Source: CAIUGU01 sp963819685
Lineage (GTDB): Bacteria; Pseudomonadota; Gammaproteobacteria; Steroidobacterales; Steroidobacteraceae
Length of the DNA stretch: 64,000 bases
Assembly: GCA_963819685.1 (NCBI GenBank)
Contig: CAWFXI010000005.1
Span: 248,001-312,000 of the forward strand
Direction of reading: 5' to 3'
In this document: positions 18,578 through 26,660 of the stretch, piece after piece
How the letters are laid out: each line of letters begins with the position of its first letter
How positions within the stretch are numbered: the stretch's first letter is position 1
The notes under the pieces: generated by a model
The model's database searches: none
What the model saw: only the letters and a program-made list of their open reading frames with translations
Told to the model about the DNA's origin: nothing
Position numbers and translations under genes: made by a program

Positions 18578-19069
18578 CTACTTCGCGCTCGAGATGGCCT
18601 TCGCTTGCAGCGAGTCCGGGGTGATCTCGGCGAGCTCCACGCGGCCCATGTATGGATCCGTGATGTTCGCGAGGTTCGCCCCCGTATTGGCGCTTTTATT
18701 GACGTCGGACACTGTCATACCGCGGCCTCGAAATGCAGAGACCGCTGCGGCAGCGTTGTCGACTACAAGGCCATAGTGGGTGAAGCCGGCGGGCCGATCC
18801 GCGTTGGCCTGTTGCAGCTCCAGAAACGTGTTCTTGCTGATGTACATGTACACCAGCGTCGGCGCTCCATCTTTCCCGGTGACGCGAAACGCTTCGCGAT
18901 AGCCCATTTTGTCCGTGTAATACTTGATCGCGTCAGGGATGTTCGGCACGTTGATGCCGACGTGATTCAACATCGATACGCCGGGGTTGGCGTTCTGAGC
19001 CACGCCGACGCCGATGCTGACGGCAATGCCCGTGACCAGCCCGGCGACGAATAATCTTGCACCACGCAT
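18578..19069 (-). CDS. Exported VOC (glyoxalase/dioxygenase-fold) protein
   Basis: This 163-residue protein has a signal peptide (MRGARLFVAGLVTGIAVSIG) and a single VOC domain: NHVGINVPNIPDAIKYYTDKMGY, LVYMYISKNTFLELQQ, HYGLVVDNAAAAVSAF and MGRVELAEI. The metal-ligand positions of VOC enzymes (first-strand His, later Glu) appear to be present. A periplasmic VOC protein with one half-module pair suggests a lyase, isomerase or binding role that cannot be specified. The start at 19069 follows AAGGAG. Confidence 0.82.
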   Translation of the reverse strand: MRGARLFVAGLVTGIAVSIGVGVAQNANPGVSMLNHVGINVPNIPDAIKYYTDKMGYREAFRVTGKDGAPTLVYMYISKNTFLELQQANADRPAGFTHYGLVVDNAAAAVSAFRGRGMTVSDVNKSANTGANLANITDPYMGRVELAEITPDSLQAKAISSAK

Positions 19070-19138
19070 AAGCACTCCTTGGAGCCGATTGAGGAAACGG
19101 AGACAGATCGAGCAAGCCTTGATTCTACGAGAGAAGTA

Positions 19139-19237
19139 GCTGTCAGTAGAGGCTTGTTGGGAATCATTGACCGCCACAAACAGGCAAGTTTCTTGCGCAT
19201 GCGATTCGCAATGACCCACTGAGCCTGTACCGGCACC
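19139..19237. repeat. Palindromic intergenic element, family C (copy C2)
   Basis: The left end GCTGTCAGTAGAGGCTTG and right end GAGCCTGTACCGGCACC are inverted relatives of copy C1, 99 bp apart end to end. It lies between two same-strand genes. Confidence 0.55.
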
Positions 19238-19241
19238 CTCG

Positions 19242-19823
19242 TTATCCGGTCTGCAAAGGCCCGGCGAACTTGTACGTACTGAAGATGATGCCGGACGGAA
19301 ATGCTTTCGTGCTGACGAGCTCGAATGAGCGTGCCGGGGTTCCCTCCGCAAAGAAGCGCTTCCCCGTGCCCAGCAGGACCGGATTGACGGCCAGCAGGAC
19401 TTCATCTGCAAGCCCATGTTCGAGCAGCGTCGATGTCAGCGTGGAGCTGCCCGAGAGGATGAGGTCCGGGCCGTCCTGCGACTTGATCCGGCGAATGCCC
19501 TCGACGATGTCCGGTCCAAGGCTCTCGAACGGGCCCCATTCAAGACTTTCCGGACGATGGGTAGCGACATGTTTCGTTGCCGCATTGAGGCGGTCCGCCA
19601 TTGGACTGCTTGGTGCCTTCGGCCAGAAGCCCGACCAGGCATCGTAGGTGCGACGGCCCAGCAGCAGATCGAAGCGCTCACCATAAGCGGCGAGCATTGC
19701 GTCCCGGCCCGCGGGGGTGCGATAGGGTGCGGACCAGTCGCTGTAGGGGAAATCGTCGTTATCGGCGGAGTGCTGGATCACGCCGTCCAGCGAGATGTGT
19801 TCGATGATTTTGAGCGTTCTCAT
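19242..19823 (-). CDS. Dihydrofolate reductase family (RibD C-terminal-like) protein
   Basis: This 193-residue cytosolic NADPH-dependent reductase-like protein has the RibD_C/YyaP-YwjB signature: MRTLKIIEHISLDGVIQ, FDLLLGRRTYDAW, DLILSGSSTLTSTLLEHGL and NPVLLGTGKRFFAEG. Family members are often annotated as deaminase/reductase, but few have known substrates. It is not a classical folate DHFR. It is probably monocistronic, since flanking repeats separate it from its neighbours. Confidence 0.85.
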   Translation of the reverse strand: MRTLKIIEHISLDGVIQHSADNDDFPYSDWSAPYRTPAGRDAMLAAYGERFDLLLGRRTYDAWSGFWPKAPSSPMADRLNAATKHVATHRPESLEWGPFESLGPDIVEGIRRIKSQDGPDLILSGSSTLTSTLLEHGLADEVLLAVNPVLLGTGKRFFAEGTPARSFELVSTKAFPSGIIFSTYKFAGPLQTG

Positions 19824-19855
19824 TCGAGGCTACCGTAGCAGGTGTCCGAAAAACC

Positions 19856-19963
19856 GGTGCCATCAGGGGGTTTGCGGGTTATTGAGTGGATCATCGGGAT
19901 TTGCAGTCTGACGGAAGCAAAAGTAATCGCTGGACTGATCCGTGCGCCTCTGATGGCGGTACC
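19856..19963. repeat. Palindromic intergenic element, family C (copy C3)
   Basis: The left end GGTGCCATCAGGGGG and right end CTGATGGCGGTACC are inverted, 108 bp overall. A family A-like right arm (TTGCAAGTATGCAAACC, then TGCACC) abuts it at 19974-19996, so two element types are stacked here between same-strand genes. Confidence 0.55.
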
Positions 19964-20098
19964 AGGCCAGACTTTGCAAGTATGCAAACCTGCACCCCAT
20001 GCAGACTGATCCGCCGGCGTGGCGCCCGACAGCGCGGCGATTGTCGGTGCGATTCCTGGGCAGTGTCCTCGCGACGTTGGACTGCAACTACAATCTCT

Positions 20099-22729
20099 TC
20101 AGTCCGCTTTGTCCGGCACCGGCGTCGCTTCGGCGACGGAAAATCGCGTCTGTTGAATTGTCGCACCCGTGCCGGGCTGGCCTCCGCCAATGCTGAGTTG
20201 ATAGTTGCCCATGGCTACGCGGCGATTGCCGGCCGCATCGACGCTGCTGAGGTCGCGCGGCGATAACGTAAAACTCAGACGACGGCTCTCACCCGCCTTG
20301 AGGTGCACGCGTTGAAACCCACGCAGGGCACGCCGCGGTGCGCCGGGCACTTGCGGAAAGTCGAGATAGAGTTGTGCCACTTCGTCGCCATCAATAGTGC
20401 TGCGATTCTTCAGCGTCACGTCAGCAACGAGGGTTTGGCCCGCGCCCAGACGTTGCGTGTTCAAGCGCAGATCGTCATAGCTGAAACTTGCGTAACTGAG
20501 TCCGTAGCCGAAGGGATAGAGCGGCTGACCCTGGAAATAGCGATAGGTCCGGTTCGCCATCGAATAGTCCTCGAACGGCGGTAACTGCTGGACACCTTTA
20601 TAGAACGTCACCGGTAGTCGTCCCGCCGGATTGTTGACGCCAGCCAGGGTTTCGGCAACGGCAGCACCGCCTTCTTCTCCGGGATACCAGGCCTCCACTA
20701 TCGCATCCGCATTCTGCTGCGCCCAGTTGACCGACAACGCGCTGCCATTCATCAGCACGACCACCAACGGCTTACCGGTGGCCTTTAGCGCCTTGAGCAG
20801 GCCCTCTTCTTCTTGAGGCAGGTCGATAGAAGTGCGATCGCCGGCTTTGAAGCCGGGTATGTCGAGCTGGGATTGTTCGCTTTCGAGTTCCGAGGTGATG
20901 CCGACGACCGCAACCACTACTTCGGCTTGCCTGGCCACCGCCACGGCGCGCTCTGTCGCATCGGGAATCACCCGGGACCAGATGAGATTCACCATCTGCT
21001 CGATGCCCGAGGAGGATTCAACGGTTATCGCGTATCTCCGTCCCTTGACCAGCTCCATTTCGACCGTTCTGGTTACAGGCGCGTGCCTGGTTCGCGTATC
21101 CACCAGCATTGTCCCGTCGAGCGACAGGGTATTCGACGCACCATACAATCCGAGCTTGTACTTGCCGGACTCATTGGGCACCAGCCACCCCGACCAGCGA
21201 ATGGAGAAGCTGGGCACGCCTTGTGGCAACTCGGCGGAACCCCGTTTCAGGCCGACTTGCGCGTCGATGCGCGTAAACAACGCGGCCCCCGCGAGTTCGC
21301 TGCCGGCAAAGTACTGCGTTTTCAAGCCAGGCTTGCCATCATCGGTCTGCAGTACCGTCGCAGGCACCGTCACTGTCACATCCGGAAAATTGGCGCCAGG
21401 CTCATACGTCACTTGCGCGCCGGAAAACTGCTTCCGGATTCCGGCGAGCACCGTGGTCGCGCGCGACGGCAAGCCGTTGTAGTTGCCGAGCATCGCCCGC
21501 AGCTGATCCGCCAACGGACCCACGACAGAGATCTTCCTTGTCGACGCCGCCAGGGGCAGCACTCCATTGTTCTTGAGCAGCACCATGGACTCCCGCGCGG
21601 CCTGCAGCGCGATCATGCGATGCGCGTCGCTATCGAGCAGGGAGTCGGGCGACTGCGCATACGCGACCAGCGCGGGCGGATCGAACAGGCCGAGCGCAAA
21701 ACGGGTCGCAAAGCTGCGCTTGAGCGCGGTTGCCAGATCCTGTTCGCTCAGCAGTCCGCGTTTGACGGCCTCAACATATTTCTGGTCGGCGCTGTTGCTC
21801 GCACCGAATCCGCACTCGCTGTCCAGGCCGGCCTTGACAGCCGCTGCGCCAGCTTCCGGGGCCGACTTCACGTAGTGGTGTCCCACATGAATATCAGTCA
21901 CGGCATTGCAATCCGAGGCGACGAAGCCTTTGAAATTCCATTGACCGCGCAACGTCTCCTTGAGCAGGGAATCACTCGCGCAGCCGGGGACTCCATTCAC
22001 TGCGTTGTACACGCACATGACCGAGGCCACCTTGCCCTCGACGACGGCCGCGCGAAAAGCGGGAAGATAAGTATCCTCCGCGTCATGCCGGGAGATTTGC
22101 GCGTCGAAGCCATGCCTGGCCGACTCGGGTCCGCTATGCACTGCATAATGCTTGGCGGTGGCAGCGGCGCGCAGGTATCGCGGGTCATCCCCTTGCAATC
22201 CGGTGATGAAGGCGACTCCCATCCTGGCTGTCAGGAAGGGGTCTTCACCGTAAGTCTCCTGTCCGCGTCCCCAGCGGGGATCGCGAAAGATGTTGATGTT
22301 TGGCGTGTAGAAGGTCAGGCCTTCAAAGAGCGCGTGACGACCGGCGCGAACAGCCATGTTGTAGTTGACGCGGCCTTCGTCGCCGATCGCCTCAGCCATC
22401 CGATGAATGAGATCGGTATTGAAGCTCGCGGCCAGGCCAATCGGTTCCGGGAAAACGGTAGCGGGCTGATTGGGCGCCAGGACCCCATGCAGCGCTTCGT
22501 TCCACCAATCGTATTCCGGGACATTCAGGCGCGGAATCGCGCTCGCGTGATTCATCATTTGCGAGGCCTTTTCTTCCAGCGTCATGCGGCCGACCAGATC
22601 AGCGACGCGCTGCGGGATCGGCTTGGTCGGGTCCAGGTAGGGCAGCGTGGCCGGTTGGTTGGATTGCGCCGCGGCGCTTTGCGCCAGCCACGTCGACGCA
22701 GCGAGTATCACTAGTGATCGGACGCGCAT
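20099..22729 (-). CDS. Glycoside hydrolase family 3 beta-glycosidase, probable beta-xylosidase
   Basis: This 876-residue exported enzyme has a signal peptide (residues 1-21). The GH3 N-terminal barrel includes GRGQETYGEDPFLTARMG, K193-H194 and the nucleophile Asp273 in FVASDCNAV. The GH3 C-terminal domain is interrupted by a PA14-like insert (about residues 460-600, KTQYFAGSELAG to IRWSGWLVPNESGKYKLGLYG), and a fibronectin-III-like end follows. It cleaves beta-linked glycosides in the periplasm. The adjacent xylA, xylB and mutarotase genes suggest xylo-oligosaccharides, though glucosidase activity is not excluded. The ATG start gives a clean signal peptide. Confidence 0.9.
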   Translation of the reverse strand: MRVRSLVILAASTWLAQSAAAQSNQPATLPYLDPTKPIPQRVADLVGRMTLEEKASQMMNHASAIPRLNVPEYDWWNEALHGVLAPNQPATVFPEPIGLAASFNTDLIHRMAEAIGDEGRVNYNMAVRAGRHALFEGLTFYTPNINIFRDPRWGRGQETYGEDPFLTARMGVAFITGLQGDDPRYLRAAATAKHYAVHSGPESARHGFDAQISRHDAEDTYLPAFRAAVVEGKVASVMCVYNAVNGVPGCASDSLLKETLRGQWNFKGFVASDCNAVTDIHVGHHYVKSAPEAGAAAVKAGLDSECGFGASNSADQKYVEAVKRGLLSEQDLATALKRSFATRFALGLFDPPALVAYAQSPDSLLDSDAHRMIALQAARESMVLLKNNGVLPLAASTRKISVVGPLADQLRAMLGNYNGLPSRATTVLAGIRKQFSGAQVTYEPGANFPDVTVTVPATVLQTDDGKPGLKTQYFAGSELAGAALFTRIDAQVGLKRGSAELPQGVPSFSIRWSGWLVPNESGKYKLGLYGASNTLSLDGTMLVDTRTRHAPVTRTVEMELVKGRRYAITVESSSGIEQMVNLIWSRVIPDATERAVAVARQAEVVVAVVGITSELESEQSQLDIPGFKAGDRTSIDLPQEEEGLLKALKATGKPLVVVLMNGSALSVNWAQQNADAIVEAWYPGEEGGAAVAETLAGVNNPAGRLPVTFYKGVQQLPPFEDYSMANRTYRYFQGQPLYPFGYGLSYASFSYDDLRLNTQRLGAGQTLVADVTLKNRSTIDGDEVAQLYLDFPQVPGAPRRALRGFQRVHLKAGESRRLSFTLSPRDLSSVDAAGNRRVAMGNYQLSIGGGQPGTGATIQQTRFSVAEATPVPDKAD

Positions 22730-22794
22730 AACTATTGCCTTCGGAGTTTGCCAACCGTTACTGATCAGAATGACGATCCCTGCGATCTACTCAG

Positions 22795-22953
22795 TCACCT
22801 GGGGTTCCGCGGGGTCAGGCCCACCGGGTTGACGAGATACAAGGCAGTGGATTGGACAGCGCCTGAAGCCGCCGCCGTGTCCTGGCCAAACAAGGGGCGG
22901 CCCGGCATGGCAATCACGGTGAGGCCAAGTACGAGCGCTCTGGTGTGTCGCAA
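22795..22953 (-). CDS. Possible small secreted peptide (52 aa) or gene remnant
   Basis: A short open frame starts at TTG 22953 with GGGGGA (22961-22966) seven bases upstream. It encodes a signal-peptide-like start (RHTRALVLGLTVIAMPG, then a possible cut near LFGQD) and about 28 mature residues ending LTPRNPR. It lies upstream of, and on the same strand as, the GH3 gene, 65 bp away. It could be a leader peptide, or the surviving N-terminus of a deleted secreted enzyme. I recognise no homologue. Confidence 0.3.
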   Translation of the reverse strand: MRHTRALVLGLTVIAMPGRPLFGQDTAAASGAVQSTALYLVNPVGLTPRNPR

Positions 22954-23045
22954 AATTTGATCCCCCAGCTTCCTTGCCTCTGTAGCGTTCGCTCTGCGCC
23001 CCTATCCCATGATCAGGGCTGTTTTTCGCTTGCGAGTAGACTATA

Positions 23046-23059
23046 TGATAGCGCTAACA
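23046..23059. promoter_or_regulatory. LacI-type operator (xylose regulon), site 1
   Basis: TGATAGCGCTAACA is a near-perfect 14-bp palindrome (half-sites TGATAGC and TGTTAGC) with the central CG of LacI-family operators. It lies between the divergent GH3-side transcript and the mutarotase gene. The half-site TGATAGC recurs exactly at 28224-28237. The LacI regulator encoded at 24059-25159 is the obvious candidate ligand. A weak -10-like TATGAT at 23044 overlaps it. Confidence 0.65.
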
Positions 23060-23115
23060 TCGTGCAACCGGATGCGTTGGGGCCGTGCTCCCGAGAGTCG
23101 ATCCCGGCCCTTCTC

Positions 23116-23129
23116 TGGTAGCGCTGGCA
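23116..23129. promoter_or_regulatory. LacI-type operator (xylose regulon), site 2
   Basis: TGGTAGCGCTGGCA matches the same TAGCGCT core with 5 of 7 symmetric pairs. It touches the proposed start codon of the mutarotase gene. It is a weaker candidate than the other two sites. Confidence 0.4.
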
Positions 23130-24052
23130 TGCCGAGCGAGGCGCAATCGTTGAACCCCGATCAAAGGACCACCGACCTGCTGACGTTGTCGCGCGGCGCA
23201 GACCGCTGCGACCTCATTCCTGCCCTCGGCGGCAGCATCGCTGCCTGGACCGTCAACGGTCAGGGGATGATGCGTTCGGCGAGCAGCCTTAGTATCGCGG
23301 CCAACGATCCGTTCGGCATGGCGAGCTTTCCCCTGGTGCCGTATTCGAATCGCATCGGTAACGGGAGTTTCGAATGGGGTGGCGAGCGCTTCGCGTTGGC
23401 CCGCAACTTCCCGCCTGAGCCACACTCGATTCACGGTGTGGGTTTCGAGCGTCCGTGGCAGGTAAGTGCGCTCGCAGCCGATTCCGTCACCCTGTCTCTT
23501 CACCACAGCCCCGACGCGTCCTGGCCCTTTGCCTTCGAGGCGCAGCAGCGGATCCTGCTGGGCGAGGGCACGCTGGCGATCGAAATGAACGTCGTGAACC
23601 TCGCCGACCGGGCGGTTCCGCTGGCATTCGGCCATCATCCTTACTTTCCGCGCGCTGGCGCCTTCCTGAAATTCCGGGCGCAGGGGGTGTGGAGGGTGGG
23701 GGACGATGGATTGCCGAGCACGCAGGTAAAGCCCACTGACGAGTTCGATTACTCGACCTCGATGTCGGTGGCGAGCGGAGACATCGACCACTGCTTTGTC
23801 GGCTGGGACCAAAAGGCCGAAATCTACTGGCTCGATCGACCCTTGGCATTGGTGATAACGGCCTCCGGGGGGTTGCCGTGCGCCGTGGTGTGCATCCGCA
23901 GCGACCTCGATGGATTCTGCTTCGAGCCCGTGCCGCACGTTAACGATGCGATCAATCGGCGCGACGGCGACTACGCCATGCCGATCATCGAATCGGGGAA
24001 ATGCTTCGCCGCGAGCATCGTGTTCAGGGCGGTGAAGCGCGACCGGGCTTGA
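23129..24052 (+). CDS. Aldose 1-epimerase (mutarotase)
   Basis: A cytosolic enzyme of about 307 residues interconverts alpha and beta anomers of free aldoses. It has the GalM fold and hallmarks: LVPYSNRIGNGSFEWGGE, HSIHGVGFERPWQV, the catalytic His in AFGHHPYFPR, a DHCF segment and the base Glu in FCFEPVPHVNDA. It supplies the anomer used by xylose isomerase. The start at 23129 gives the usual family N-terminus but has no clear ribosome-binding site and overlaps a candidate operator. In-frame starts at 23072 and 23009 are alternatives. It ends 6 bp from the convergent lacI gene. Confidence 0.85.
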   Translation: MPSEAQSLNPDQRTTDLLTLSRGADRCDLIPALGGSIAAWTVNGQGMMRSASSLSIAANDPFGMASFPLVPYSNRIGNGSFEWGGERFALARNFPPEPHSIHGVGFERPWQVSALAADSVTLSLHHSPDASWPFAFEAQQRILLGEGTLAIEMNVVNLADRAVPLAFGHHPYFPRAGAFLKFRAQGVWRVGDDGLPSTQVKPTDEFDYSTSMSVASGDIDHCFVGWDQKAEIYWLDRPLALVITASGGLPCAVVCIRSDLDGFCFEPVPHVNDAINRRDGDYAMPIIESGKCFAASIVFRAVKRDRA

Positions 24053-24058
24053 GAGGTA

Positions 24059-25159
24059 TCAGCGGACGGCCGGCGGACCGTCCGAATCCCGGCGCACCAG
24101 GGTGAAGTCGAGCAGGACGTTCTTGAAGTCCTCGTCGCGGCCTTCCCGGCGTGCCTTGATTTTCTTCAGCAACAACAGGACCGCGGCTTTCGACATCGCC
24201 GCGATCGGCTGGTTGATGGTGGTCAGTTCCGGCCAGATCGAACGGGAAAACTCGGTATTGTCGAAACCGCACACGGTGAGGTCCTTGGGAACATCCAGGT
24301 GATGGCGGTGCGCAACCGCCACGGTGGCCGCGCCCATGTCATCGTTGCTGGCGAAGATCGCGGTCGGCGGCCTGGCGAGACTCAAGAGTTGTTCCGCGGC
24401 CGTGAGCCCTGACCGGTAGGTGAAGAGGCCCTGGCGGATGAGCGAGTCATCCACCGGAATATCCACCTCCGCCAGTGCCACCTTGTAGCCCGCCAGGCGC
24501 TGCGCGCTTGCGGTCTGATCGGGGTTGCCGATGATGAACCCGACGCGGGTATGTCCCAACGACAGAATATGGCGTGTCATGGCAACCGCGGCGGCGTAAT
24601 CGTCGATGCGCACCGCAAGATATCCCGCGCGCGGACTGGCACTCGCCACGGCGACCGCCAGCGCCCCGGCCTTCGTGACTACGGCATGGATGCGCTTTGA
24701 CTCGCACAGCGGCGGCGGCAAAATGACGCCGTCGACGCCGGTGGCCAGCAGCTCCCGAACCACTTCATCCTCGCGCTGATCGGCATCGCATTTCTCGACG
24801 ACGAGCTGCACATGACTCAAGCGCGCCTGTTCGAGGCTGCCGACCAGAAACTCGCTCAAATAGGCGGCGCTCGGATTGCTGTACAGCATCCCGATGCGCA
24901 CCGGCTCTGCGCCAGCCAGCGTCCGCGCGGCGAGATTGGGGGAGTAATTGAGCTTTGCGATGGCGGCCTGCACGGCTTCGCGCGTCTCCTGACGGACGTT
25001 ATCCTCGCCATTGATGACGCGCGACACCGTCATCGGGGCGAACCCCGCGTAGGCGGCAACGTCTGCAATCGTCGTTGCGCCCCGTTTGCGATGTTTCGAT
25101 TTCCGCGCGGGGCGTGGGCTTGCTCTTTTTCGTGCGGATCTCGCGGTCATGCCCGGCAT
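24059..25159 (-). CDS. LacI-family transcriptional regulator, probable xylose repressor
   Basis: This is a 366-residue DNA-binding regulator. A basic N-terminal tail precedes the LacI helix-turn-helix (TTIADVAAYAGFAPMTVSRVING, residues about 28-50, read as its two parts TTIADVAAYAG and APMTVSRVING) and the hinge (LNYSPNLAARTLAG). The periplasmic-binding-protein-like effector domain (VRIGMLYSNPSAAYLS, HTRVGFIIGNP, PTAIFASNDDMGAAT) follows. Its position next to xylA and xylB, and the shared TAGCGCT palindromes upstream of the mutarotase and the symporter, point to xylose control. The start at 25159 is likely, and 25150 is an alternative. Confidence 0.9.
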   Translation of the reverse strand: MPGMTARSARKRASPRPARKSKHRKRGATTIADVAAYAGFAPMTVSRVINGEDNVRQETREAVQAAIAKLNYSPNLAARTLAGAEPVRIGMLYSNPSAAYLSEFLVGSLEQARLSHVQLVVEKCDADQREDEVVRELLATGVDGVILPPPLCESKRIHAVVTKAGALAVAVASASPRAGYLAVRIDDYAAAVAMTRHILSLGHTRVGFIIGNPDQTASAQRLAGYKVALAEVDIPVDDSLIRQGLFTYRSGLTAAEQLLSLARPPTAIFASNDDMGAATVAVAHRHHLDVPKDLTVCGFDNTEFSRSIWPELTTINQPIAAMSKAAVLLLLKKIKARREGRDEDFKNVLLDFTLVRRDSDGPPAVR

Positions 25160-25337
25160 CGGCCTTCAACAGTGGAATAGATGCGTATCTGGCGTCCAGG
25201 GCATCGCGAACAGCAAACTGGATCCACAAAGACGCGCGCCATCCATCATGGTAACGCGCCCTATCAGGGAGTAGAAGGCCCTTCAGCGCGCGCTGCTGGT
25301 ACCTGACGTTCCAGGGCGCTGTCCGTCATCTTCACCG

Positions 25338-26660
25338 TCACGTAAGCGTGTAGCGGCTCACGATGTTCTCCAGGTATTCCTGGCGGCCGGAGTGCGCTAG
25401 CGGGGTGACGTTGTTCGCTACGGCGGCATCGGCAATCGCGGCCAGCGTGATGCGTCCTTCGAGCATGGTCCGGGCCGATTCGGTGCGCCAACCGGCGTAG
25501 CGCTGATCGACGAAGGAGGTCAGCTCGCCGCCATCCAGCATCGCCGCAGCATTGAGCAAACCGCGTGCCAGGACGTCGATGGCGCCAATGTGTCCGTAGA
25601 ACAGGTCAACCGGATCGACGCTCTGGCGGCGCACCTTGGCATCGAAATTATTGCCGCCGCTGGTGAACCCGCCGCCCTTCAATATGTAGTACAGGGCGAG
25701 CGTGATCTCCCGGATATCGTAGGGGAACTGGTCCGTGTCCCAGCCGTTTTGCGGATCGCCGCGGTTCATATCGAGGGAGCCGAAGATGCCATAGTCCACC
25801 GCCATGGCAATTTCGTGTTCGAAACTGTGCCCGGACAACGTGGCGTGATTCGATTCAATGTTGACCTTGACCTCCTTCTCCAGACCATGATCCTTCAGGA
25901 ATCCGTAAATGGTGTCGACGTCGAAATCGTATTGGTGCTTGGTTGGCTCGTGCGGCTTGGGCTCGATCAGGATCAGGCCCTTGAAGCCGATCTTGTGCTT
26001 GTGCTCCACGACCATTGAGATGAACCGGCCGAGCTGATCCTTCTCCTGCTTCAGGTTGGTGTTGAGCAGCGTGTCGTAACCTTCGCGTCCACCCCACAGC
26101 ACGTAATTCTCGCCGTTCAGGCGCTGCGTGGCCTCGAGACAGTACCGCACCTGCGTGGCCGCAAAACGGAATACCTCCGGATCGGGATTGGTGGCGGCAC
26201 CGGCCATATAGCGCGGATGGCTGAACAAATTCGCGGTGCCCCACAGGAGTTTCACGCCGCTCGTCGAGATTTTGCGTTCGAGCTGTTCCACCATGTGCAG
26301 GAAATTCGACACATGCTCGCGGATGTTCCGGGCTTGCGCCATGACATCCGTATCGTGGAAGCAGAAATAGGGCAATCCCAGGCGCGTAAAGAACTCGAAG
26401 GCCTCGTTGAGTTTATGGTCCGCGGCCGACTGATCGAGCACGCCGCCGTGCCAGGGACGACGGAACGTGCCGGCGCCGAAAACATCGGAGCCGTCCCAGG
26501 CGAAAGTATGCCAGTAGCATACCGCCATGCGCAGTTGCTCTTCCATGGTCTTGCCCATGACAAGGCGATGCTTGTCGTAGAAGCGGAAAGCCAACGGGTT
26601 TGTGGAATGAGGGCCTTCGTAGGCGATGGGTGCGATATCGGCAAAATAGGAACGGTTCAC
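25338..26660 (-). CDS. xylA: Xylose isomerase
   Basis: This 440-residue metal-dependent TIM-barrel enzyme converts D-xylose to D-xylulose in the cytosol. The family motifs are complete: FAWDGSDVFGAGTFRRPWH, YFCFHDTDVMAQ, VLWGGREGYDTLLNTN, LILIEPKPHEPTKHQYDFD, NIESNHATLSGHSFEHE and GSLDMNRGDPQNGWDTDQF. The length matches class II xylose isomerases. The start is GTG 26660, overlapping the xylB stop by four bases (GTGA) with GGAGA upstream, so xylB and xylA are translationally coupled. The longer open frame upstream is an artefact. Confidence 0.97.
   Translation of the reverse strand: MNRSYFADIAPIAYEGPHSTNPLAFRFYDKHRLVMGKTMEEQLRMAVCYWHTFAWDGSDVFGAGTFRRPWHGGVLDQSAADHKLNEAFEFFTRLGLPYFCFHDTDVMAQARNIREHVSNFLHMVEQLERKISTSGVKLLWGTANLFSHPRYMAGAATNPDPEVFRFAATQVRYCLEATQRLNGENYVLWGGREGYDTLLNTNLKQEKDQLGRFISMVVEHKHKIGFKGLILIEPKPHEPTKHQYDFDVDTIYGFLKDHGLEKEVKVNIESNHATLSGHSFEHEIAMAVDYGIFGSLDMNRGDPQNGWDTDQFPYDIREITLALYYILKGGGFTSGGNNFDAKVRRQSVDPVDLFYGHIGAIDVLARGLLNAAAMLDGGELTSFVDQRYAGWRTESARTMLEGRITLAAIADAAVANNVTPLAHSGRQEYLENIVSRYTLT

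Noticed and set aside
20813..22714. 633-codon plus-strand open frame antisense to the GH3 gene
   Set aside because: The GH3 frame has complete catalytic motifs; the antisense product is Arg/His-rich and unlike any family.
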